Source: Syntrophaceae bacterium UBA6109
GTDB taxonomy: Bacteria > Desulfobacterota > Syntrophia > Syntrophales > UBA6109
Direction of reading: 5' to 3'
NCBI GenBank assembly: GCA_002428445.1
Contig: DIWJ01000029.1
Coordinates: forward strand, 1 to 25,857
DNA: 25,857 bases
Part shown: piece by piece, positions 7,468 to 13,381 of the stretch
How positions within the stretch are numbered: the first letter of the stretch is position 1
How the letters are laid out: every line of letters begins with the position of its first letter
The notes under the pieces: model-generated
The model's input: the letters and a program-made list of their open reading frames with translations, nothing else
What the model was told of the DNA's origin: nothing
The model's database searches: none
Position numbers and translations under genes: made by a program

Positions 7468-7524
7468 ATGACTAAGAACAGGACGCCCATGATTTTCTTT
7501 AACCAAGCGGGACTTGACAGTTAA
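7468..7524 (+). CDS. Possible 18-aa leader peptide coupled to helicase
   Basis: The ORF runs MTKNRTPMIFFNQAGLDS and its stop overlaps the helicase start as TAATG. AGAAGG lies 6 nt before this ATG; another ATG at 7462 would add two residues but leaves no spacing. The helicase ATG itself has no visible Shine-Dalgarno, so termination-reinitiation from this short ORF would explain how it is translated. It may be a leader or a relic of an upstream gene. Confidence 0.35.
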   Translation: MTKNRTPMIFFNQAGLDS

Positions 7525-10214
7525 TGACTACGGTCAGCAAGCAGATCCAGAGTGCTGACGAGGCAATCTGCTGGAATATCGAATCGCTCGCTGACCAGCG
7601 GGCATTGCTCTCGCAGAACGTCCTCTCACAGCTCCGGAATCTAGTTGAGGGAGTTGCGGTCCGTCTACACACGGGCTCACCCGATGCCGAATTCAACTAC
7701 GACGCGGTAGACCCGGGGCTCGCCTTCGTCAAGAGCAAGGCAAGGTTCAATTTCCTCGGCAAGTTCCACAAACTGATTCAGAAAAGTGTTTCCCACTACA
7801 CCCTGGACGGGGACGCTTCCGAGCGGTTGATGCTCAAGTATTACGAGTATCTCTACCGCATCCGCAGTTTGCTTCAAGACAACTGCGGATGCGGGGTACT
7901 GGCGAACCTCGAGGACTTCCCAGTTGACCTCGATCCTTCGCTGCGGGAGTACCACGAGAAGATCGCCGAAAGGATTAAGGCGATCCGTTCAACTCCGACG
8001 GACAGGTGCACTCGGGATCGATACTACATCCACAAAACGCGTCCATTCTTCCTCAGCGGCCGCATCTACTACGAGGTTACCTTCTGCCGCGCCATAAACA
8101 AGGTAAACAAGTTCGACCGCATCATCGCCTTCACCGACATCGACATGGCTGACAAGTACGCGGCCATGTTGACGCTCCAGCGGGACTCGATCGATGTGCT
8201 CGGCCAGACGATGCCGATCACGATCATCCGCGAGTGGGAGGTCTCGATCCGCCCGTGTGAGTTCAACAACTTCGCGCGTATTTTGGGCATCGCCGTGGAC
8301 GTGCGGACCAACTCGGCAGAGTATCACTACCTGATGCACCGCCTGACGGCGGGCTCGGATACCTTGACCGACCTGCTTGATATGCCCGACAACAAGTACG
8401 TGGCGGTAAGGGCGGCAGGGACGGCTGGCGTTACCAAGCCGCAGATCTTCCCCATACTGGATGAAGCGCGCCGCATCATTAGGTCAGCCTCTTCGGGTCA
8501 AAACGTCCTCCGATATCTCATGCTACGGATGCACAACCAGATCCTCAAACCGCAGTATCGCCGGGATGGTTGTAACCATCTCTCAGGGATGACGCTTCAG
8601 TACGGCTGCATCCCCTTCGACACCATGCCTTTCTGCACCTCGCTGCCCACACACAACCCCCGGTACTGGGACCTTGTCGAGAGCCTCGATGCGACTGGTC
8701 GGAACCACGAGCTGCTCGCTCGACGTGTGAAGAACAACGTGGAACGTCATGGAGTCCTCTACACACCCGTGGTCGACCTCGAGGAGTTTGGAGACGTCAA
8801 CGTCTTGATCTCCACTTACAACAACAAGCTCTACTACAGGCACACGGAGCGTCGGCTCGTGAGCGACATGGGGCACGTCTTCATCCGTGGGTATGAGGAC
8901 GACACCGTCGCCATCGTCGAGAAGCTTCAGAAGTACGCATCGTCGGGGATCTCCGGGTACACCCAAGCCGTCGAGCGCTGGCTCGATGAAACACCTTGTG
9001 ACATCGACGACCCGGTGAAGAAGGATGCGCTCAAGCAGTTGTTCAGCCACTCGCGCGTCGCCCTGATCTACGGAGCGGCTGGCACTGGCAAGTCAACGAT
9101 GGTGGACCACATCGCGCACTACTTCAACGACAAGGATAAGCTTTTCCTCGCGCACACCAACCCAGCGATCGACAACCTTAAGCGCAAGGTAACGGCGCAG
9201 AACTCGGACTTCCGGACGATCACCAGCCAGATGTACAGGAGTACAACGCACGACCTCCTCATCATTGACGAGTGCAGCACCGTGAGCAACGCAGACATGA
9301 TCAAGGTGCTGGAGAAGACTTCTTTCAAGCTGCTCGTGCTCGTCGGCGACGTCTACCAGATTGAGTCGATCCAGTTCGGCAACTGGTTTGGAATCATTCG
9401 CTCATTCATCCCGAACACGTCGGTGTTCGAGCTGACGACGCCCTTCAGAACCAAGAACACCTCACTCTTGGGCTTCTGGAATAAGGTTCGAGCCATCGAA
9501 GACGACATCGCCGAGGTCATGGCCCGCAACGGGTACTCGACCGTGCTCGACAAGACGCTGTTCGAGACCCGAGGACAGGACGAGATCATCCTGTGCCTAA
9601 ACTACGACGGCCTCTATGGCATCAACAACATTAACCGATTCCTGCAGAGCAGCAACCCCGGTGCAGCGACCACCTGGCGCGAGTCCACGTACAAGATCGG
9701 TGATCCTGTTCTCTTCAACGAGACCGAGAGGTTCCGACCGGTGATCTACAACAATCTGAAGGGCTGGATCGTCGGCATCGACCACGTTCCTGGTCGGATC
9801 CAATTCGACGTCAAGCTCGATCGACCGCTCAGTGAGTTCGACGTCGACTGTGATGAGCTCGAATGGATCGGCGGCTCGACTGTGCGCTTCACCGTCTACG
9901 AGTACGAAACCAGCGATGAGGACGACGACTCACTGAACATTATCGTGCCATTCCAGGTGGCCTACGCCGTGTCGATTCACAAGGCGCAGGGCCTTGAGTA
10001 TGACTCCGTCAAGATCGTCATTACCGATGCCAACGAAGACGACATCACGCACAGCATCTTCTACACAGCCGTAACTCGGGCACGTGAGCACTTGCGGATC
10101 TTTTGGACCCCAGAGACGCAGCAAGGGGTTCTGAAGAGGCTCCGCCGCAGCGCCAACCCAAAGGACGTCGCTCTTCTCGCTAGCCGTCGTGGCCTCACGC
10201 CGGTCAGCGGATGA
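7524..10214 (+). CDS. SF1 RecD/Pif1-like helicase with large uncharacterised N-terminal region, 896 aa
   Basis: The C-terminal 390 residues are a superfamily-1 helicase: Walker A GAAGTGKST (517-525), HTNPAIDNLKRK (motif Ia), Walker B LLIIDECS with D582-E583, VGDVYQIESIQFG (motif III), TPFRT (motif IV region), VAYAVSIHKAQGLEYDSV (motif V) and FYTAVTRAREHLRIF (motif VI, 846 on). The layout is that of RecD/TraA-type 5'-3' helicases. Residues 1-500 match no domain I can name; they include a Cys pair (NCGCGV), many aromatic residues and DRYYIHKTRPFFLSGRIYYEVTF, and read as a real folded region. ATG 7524 is the only workable start, since an in-frame TGA lies at 7515-7517. It is preceded by a TAATG overlap with a short ORF. 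All helicase motifs look intact. A DNA repair or anti-phage role is possible but unproven. Confidence 0.85.
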   Translation: MTTVSKQIQSADEAICWNIESLADQRALLSQNVLSQLRNLVEGVAVRLHTGSPDAEFNYDAVDPGLAFVKSKARFNFLGKFHKLIQKSVSHYTLDGDASERLMLKYYEYLYRIRSLLQDNCGCGVLANLEDFPVDLDPSLREYHEKIAERIKAIRSTPTDRCTRDRYYIHKTRPFFLSGRIYYEVTFCRAINKVNKFDRIIAFTDIDMADKYAAMLTLQRDSIDVLGQTMPITIIREWEVSIRPCEFNNFARILGIAVDVRTNSAEYHYLMHRLTAGSDTLTDLLDMPDNKYVAVRAAGTAGVTKPQIFPILDEARRIIRSASSGQNVLRYLMLRMHNQILKPQYRRDGCNHLSGMTLQYGCIPFDTMPFCTSLPTHNPRYWDLVESLDATGRNHELLARRVKNNVERHGVLYTPVVDLEEFGDVNVLISTYNNKLYYRHTERRLVSDMGHVFIRGYEDDTVAIVEKLQKYASSGISGYTQAVERWLDETPCDIDDPVKKDALKQLFSHSRVALIYGAAGTGKSTMVDHIAHYFNDKDKLFLAHTNPAIDNLKRKVTAQNSDFRTITSQMYRSTTHDLLIIDECSTVSNADMIKVLEKTSFKLLVLVGDVYQIESIQFGNWFGIIRSFIPNTSVFELTTPFRTKNTSLLGFWNKVRAIEDDIAEVMARNGYSTVLDKTLFETRGQDEIILCLNYDGLYGINNINRFLQSSNPGAATTWRESTYKIGDPVLFNETERFRPVIYNNLKGWIVGIDHVPGRIQFDVKLDRPLSEFDVDCDELEWIGGSTVRFTVYEYETSDEDDDSLNIIVPFQVAYAVSIHKAQGLEYDSVKIVITDANEDDITHSIFYTAVTRAREHLRIFWTPETQQGVLKRLRRSANPKDVALLASRRGLTPVSG

Positions 10215-10288
10215 GTTAAAAGGACATCGTATGAGTTACAAGGACCTACACTTCCCAAGGGATAAAACTTTTGCCATTAAAAGGACAT
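10211..10288 (+). repeat. Short direct repeats around helicase stop and small-ORF start
   Basis: ATGAGTTAAAAGGAC (10211-10225) and ATGAGTTACAAGGAC (10231-10245) differ at one base and lie 20 bp apart. The exact 12-mer TTAAAAGGACAT occurs at 10216-10227 and again at 10277-10288. The first copy supplies the helicase stop and the ribosome site for the small ORF; the second copy is the small ORF's start. Confidence 0.7.
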
Positions 10289-10401
10289 GGGTAGTCCTAG
10301 GTTCACAAGAAGCCATGGATCGTGAACAAGCCGCCTTTGAATCCTCCTTTTGCGCATTCCTGGTGAACTCGGCTGCCTTGAAGTGGAAGGAAGGGGCGTA
10401 A
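10231..10401 (+). CDS. Hypothetical small protein, 56 aa
   Basis: This is an unrecognised small protein (begins MSYKDLHFPRDKTF, ends KWKEGA) starting 16 nt after the helicase stop. AAAAGGAC lies about 6 nt before the ATG. A helical middle (GSQEAMDREQAAFESSFCAFLVNSAAL) is the only clear feature. It could be a real partner of the helicase. The nearby direct repeats and the attC-like hairpin right after its stop also fit a small captured cassette. Confidence 0.4.
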   Translation: MSYKDLHFPRDKTFAIKRTWVVLGSQEAMDREQAAFESSFCAFLVNSAALKWKEGA

Positions 10402-10414
10402 TGGAGCGATGACT

Positions 10415-10477
10415 TAAACAGGGCCGCCCCACCATGCATTCCAGCGGACCGCCTTCGGCGCCAGCTGAAGGGGCGAC
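10415..10477. repeat. attC-like imperfect hairpin
   Basis: GCCGCCCC (10423-10430) pairs with GGGGCGAC (10470-10477) with one mismatch. Inside it, CAGCGGACCGCC (10442-10453) pairs imperfectly with GGCGCCAGCTG (10457-10467) around a TTC tip. A left end close to the integron consensus RYYYAAC is seen as ACTTAAAC just before it. A proper GTTRRRY right end is missing (GTACGCG instead), so if it is an attC relic it is degenerate. It may equally be a structured terminator or another repeat. Confidence 0.3.
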
Positions 10478-10629
10478 GTACGCGCTTTCAAACCAAAATA
10501 TTGAGTATTTCTCCAAGTCTCAGATGATTGACTCGTAGGTGCTCGATATCCGTCGCCATGGGGCTTAGTCAGATCAGTCTTCCTGGTAAGCAAATACAAA
10601 TCCTTATGTCGAATTGCCGCAGCATTTTG

Positions 10630-10657
10630 TTGAATTTAGATTGAAAGATGGTATAGT
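10630..10657 (+). promoter_or_regulatory. Candidate sigma-70 promoter for addB operon
   Basis: TTGAAT (10630-10635) and TATAGT (10652-10657) are separated by 16 bp, a fair match to the -35/-10 consensus. It would give a leader of about 300 nt before addB, including the structured segment 10823-10926. Confidence 0.35.
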
Positions 10658-10822
10658 CCCACCCCAAGAAACAACGTCGCATTCATTCCATAAAATCATA
10701 GTTTGGGACAAAATCCCAACTGCTGAAATCTGATAGTATAGCCTTTATCAAAGACTCTGCAGGATGCCCGGCGGCTTGCCGCGGGGATAGATGCATGTCC
10801 TGAGTGGTTTATAAGAGAGAGC

Positions 10823-10926
10823 GAAGCCTCCTCCCTATCCTCAACAGAACCTTGTAGATTTTTACAAGGCCCTGAACAGCTACGGCTGGGTTAAGAATGA
10901 CTCTTGTCTTGCCGCGAGGAGGCTTC
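10823..10926 (+). promoter_or_regulatory. Long-range inverted repeat in addB leader with nested hairpin
   Basis: GAAGCCTCCTC (10823-10833) is a perfect reverse complement of GAGGAGGCTTC (10916-10926). Between them CCTTGTA (10850-10856) pairs with TACAAGG (10863-10869) around a 6-nt loop. The right arm contains GAGGAGG, the best Shine-Dalgarno-like sequence near the addB start, so folding would hide it. This could be an RNA control element. No known riboswitch class is recognised. Confidence 0.4.
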
Positions 10927-10937
10927 ACTTGTACTAA

Positions 10938-10967
10938 ATGGGAAGAGGCAGGAATTTATTGCTATGA
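10938..10967 (+). CDS. Possible 9-aa leader peptide overlapping addB start
   Basis: The ORF reads MGRGRNLLL and its TGA overlaps the addB start as ATGA (10964-10967). GAGGAGG lies 15 nt upstream, a rather long spacing. Because addB itself has only a modest ribosome site (AGGCAGGA, 10-12 nt away), coupling through this short ORF is possible. It may be chance. Confidence 0.25.
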   Translation: MGRGRNLLL

Positions 10968-13381
10968 CCGATTCAATGGTCCAGTCTAATCCTGTGCCCA
11001 CTGACCTCCATCCGTCCGTCGATAGCCTGATCGCGCATCTCCGCGCCCATTACCCCGACATGAGCGTATGGACCGTGGTCTCGATGACGAACCGCGGCCG
11101 TGACTTCCTGCATCACCAGATCCACAGCCGGATCGGAGGCCTCCTTCCGACCGTTCTCTCCTTCGACGATTACAGGACAGGCCGCATCGCCGCGGCTACG
11201 GGCCGCACAGCCGTGGCAGACGAGGAGGCTCTGCTCCGTTTCCATGCTCTGAGGTGCCGGCAAGAGGGGCGCTCCGTAAAGCCGGCCGATACCCAGCGGT
11301 TTCTCTCTTTCCTCTCCATGATCGCTGAGTACTCAGTGAAGCCCGAGGAGCTGCGCTCCCTGGATCGCATAGGCCTCGAACAGGCCGCCCGGATCGACGG
11401 CTTCTTCAGCCTGCTGGAAACTTTTCGCAGCGCGCTTGCCGCCGAGGGTCTCTTCTATCCTCCCCTCGAGGCCTGGCGCTTCGCCGAGCTCGCATCGGCT
11501 GCGGGCGACCTATTCTTCGGCCTGCCCCTCATGACTCCTGCCAACCAAGGCTTTTTCAGCCGCATCCCGGCGAACCGCCGCTTTGTTGACGCGCCGCTTT
11601 TCGGCCCCCATATGCCGGGAGAGCCGCCTGAATACGAGACAGCCCTTGCGCTGGTTCGGCGCCTCGGCGTAGCGGAGAGGCGTGGCGCCTGCGAGGGGCT
11701 CGCCTTTTCGGAACTCAGCGAGCGGGCTGGCCTCCCGGCCCTCCTGGCCCATGAGATCGATGCCTTTCTTCGGTCTCCGCGGATCGATGGTGAACAGCTT
11801 TTCATCGTGCCGCTGGACGAGCGGCTTTCCTTCTACCTCTGGCAACTCCTCTTCCGCACCCTTGGAGGCGAGGTCAACTTCGCCCCCTGGATCCCCTTCA
11901 CCCACTTCGCCCCAGCCCAGCGCCTGATCCAGGCGGTCCGCGGTGGCAGAGAGTTTACAGAGGTGCGGCGGGAACTCGTGGGTGAGCTTACTGCCCGGTG
12001 GAGCGAGTTCGACGAGGCGGACCGCTCCGCCTGCGAAGGGGCGATTACCATCTGCGACACGCTGGAGCGGCTCCGGCCCCTCATGGGCCGGGAGTGGCAG
12101 CCTCTGGCCGAATACCTCATCAGCGCCAAGAAGCTCAGGATTCACGGCCGGCGGAGCGCCCCGATCCAGATTGTGGGCCTGGGCGACGTAACGGGCATTC
12201 CCTTTGGCCGCGCCGTCATCGCGCCCATGAACAGCGGCATCTTCCCGAGCAAACCTTTTAGCGGCCCCTATCTGAACCTGATCCATTTGCCGCGCCTCTA
12301 CCGGACCCAATACGAGGCAGAGGATCTGGCCCTGCGCCAGTTCCTCTCCTTCGGTCGTACGGCCCACATCGCGGCCCTCTACGATCAAACAAGCGGCGCA
12401 GCGCCGTCGCCCCACTTCTCCTTTCTCGCCACCGAATTCGGACAAACGACGGTGAAGCGCCGGCTTGTCCCGACCCCTTTCCGGGTGCCCGATGGCAGGC
12501 TCGTGATCGAGAACACCTCGGAGCTTAAGGAGAAGCTGCAACGCCACGTCTGGTCCTTCACCTCCCTACAAAAGTTCTTCACCTGCCCCTGCCGCTTCAT
12601 CATCGAAGACCTTGAGATGATCCAGCCGCCTGCCTGCTTCGAAGCCGAAGAGGGAGCGGCACTCCTCATCGGCGATTTCCTCCATCGCTTCTTCGCCGAG
12701 CTCAAGGATCATCACCCCGCCGTCGAACGGTGGCATGAGCTCTTCGACACGGCTTGGGAGCGGGACCGGGATCTTATGGAAAAGCTCCCGGACCAGGCGG
12801 TCCGCAAGGCCATCGTCCGGAGCTTTCTTTCCGACATCGCTGCCTGTGAGCTGGAGACGGGCCGTCTACTTCTCTTTTCCGACAGTGTGACGGAGGCGGA
12901 ACTGACGCTCAGGGCTTCCTTCGGGGAAGGCCGCTACCAGCTCCAGGGCCGCGTCGACCGCCTGCAGACCGAAGGGGAGTCTCTCCTCATTACGGACCTC
13001 AAATACAAAGAGAAGAAAGAGGTCTCCGAAAAGACGAGGCTTGCCGAAATGGTGGATAAGCCCGATAACTTTGACGACCGCTTCCAGCTCGTCATCTACG
13101 CCTACCTCGCTGTTAAGAACGAGAAGGCGACACCCGGCAGCCTCAGTGTTACCTATCTCTTCCTGCGGCCGCGGATCCGAGGTGATTACGATGGCCGTCT
13201 TCCCGGAGAGGATCTTGCAGCCTGCGATGCCACGCTGGATAAGATCGCCCAGAGACTCGATGCGCTGCTGAGTCAAGAGCGTTTCCTCCCTAACTTCCGC
13301 GCCGCGGGCTGTGACTACTGCCCCCACAAGGCCCTCTGCCTCAAGCCCGACCTCTACCGCACAGGAGGCAAACCATGGTGA
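10964..13381 (+). CDS. addB: AddB-like PD-(D/E)XK nuclease with Fe-S cluster, 805 aa
   Basis: This is the B subunit of a two-subunit helicase-nuclease that processes double-strand breaks for RecA loading. The C-terminal RecB-type nuclease is clear: GRVDRL (D665), LLITDLKY (D678, K680) and Q-rich helix RFQLVIYAYL. A four-cysteine iron-sulfur motif spans it: C541 or C543 in FTCPCRF, then C783, C786 and C792 in CDYCPHKALC, as in AddB and Cas4. The N-terminal part lacks Walker A (MTNRGRDFL stands where it would be), as in the compact AddB of epsilonproteobacteria; 805 aa is short against about 1,160 in Bacillus. ATG 10964 is preferred; a TTG at 10904 is possible. The gene overlaps addA by 7 nt, so the subunits are translationally coupled. 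Confidence 0.85.
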   Translation: MTDSMVQSNPVPTDLHPSVDSLIAHLRAHYPDMSVWTVVSMTNRGRDFLHHQIHSRIGGLLPTVLSFDDYRTGRIAAATGRTAVADEEALLRFHALRCRQEGRSVKPADTQRFLSFLSMIAEYSVKPEELRSLDRIGLEQAARIDGFFSLLETFRSALAAEGLFYPPLEAWRFAELASAAGDLFFGLPLMTPANQGFFSRIPANRRFVDAPLFGPHMPGEPPEYETALALVRRLGVAERRGACEGLAFSELSERAGLPALLAHEIDAFLRSPRIDGEQLFIVPLDERLSFYLWQLLFRTLGGEVNFAPWIPFTHFAPAQRLIQAVRGGREFTEVRRELVGELTARWSEFDEADRSACEGAITICDTLERLRPLMGREWQPLAEYLISAKKLRIHGRRSAPIQIVGLGDVTGIPFGRAVIAPMNSGIFPSKPFSGPYLNLIHLPRLYRTQYEAEDLALRQFLSFGRTAHIAALYDQTSGAAPSPHFSFLATEFGQTTVKRRLVPTPFRVPDGRLVIENTSELKEKLQRHVWSFTSLQKFFTCPCRFIIEDLEMIQPPACFEAEEGAALLIGDFLHRFFAELKDHHPAVERWHELFDTAWERDRDLMEKLPDQAVRKAIVRSFLSDIAACELETGRLLLFSDSVTEAELTLRASFGEGRYQLQGRVDRLQTEGESLLITDLKYKEKKEVSEKTRLAEMVDKPDNFDDRFQLVIYAYLAVKNEKATPGSLSVTYLFLRPRIRGDYDGRLPGEDLAACDATLDKIAQRLDALLSQERFLPNFRAAGCDYCPHKALCLKPDLYRTGGKPW

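Larger units (their letters stand above)
10402..10963. other. 560-nt intergenic region upstream of addB
   Basis: I find no credible gene here. From left to right it contains an attC-like imperfect hairpin (10423-10477), a possible sigma-70 promoter (10630-10657), a small hairpin TTGGGA-caaaa-TCCCAA (10703-10719) and a long-range inverted repeat with a nested hairpin (10823-10926), followed by a 9-codon ORF that touches the addB start. The repeated CTTGCCGCG (about 10777 and 10908) is also notable. The minus-strand frame over the left half is a shadow of the hairpin. Confidence 0.5.

Noticed and set aside
10773..10928. Retron-like non-coding RNA
   Set aside because: The flanking inverted repeat and nested hairpin recall a retron, but no reverse transcriptase lies nearby on either strand; addB follows instead.
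11510..12547. 345-codon minus-strand open frame
   Set aside because: It is antisense to addB in G+C-rich DNA, where such shadows are common; no ribosome site or motif supports it.
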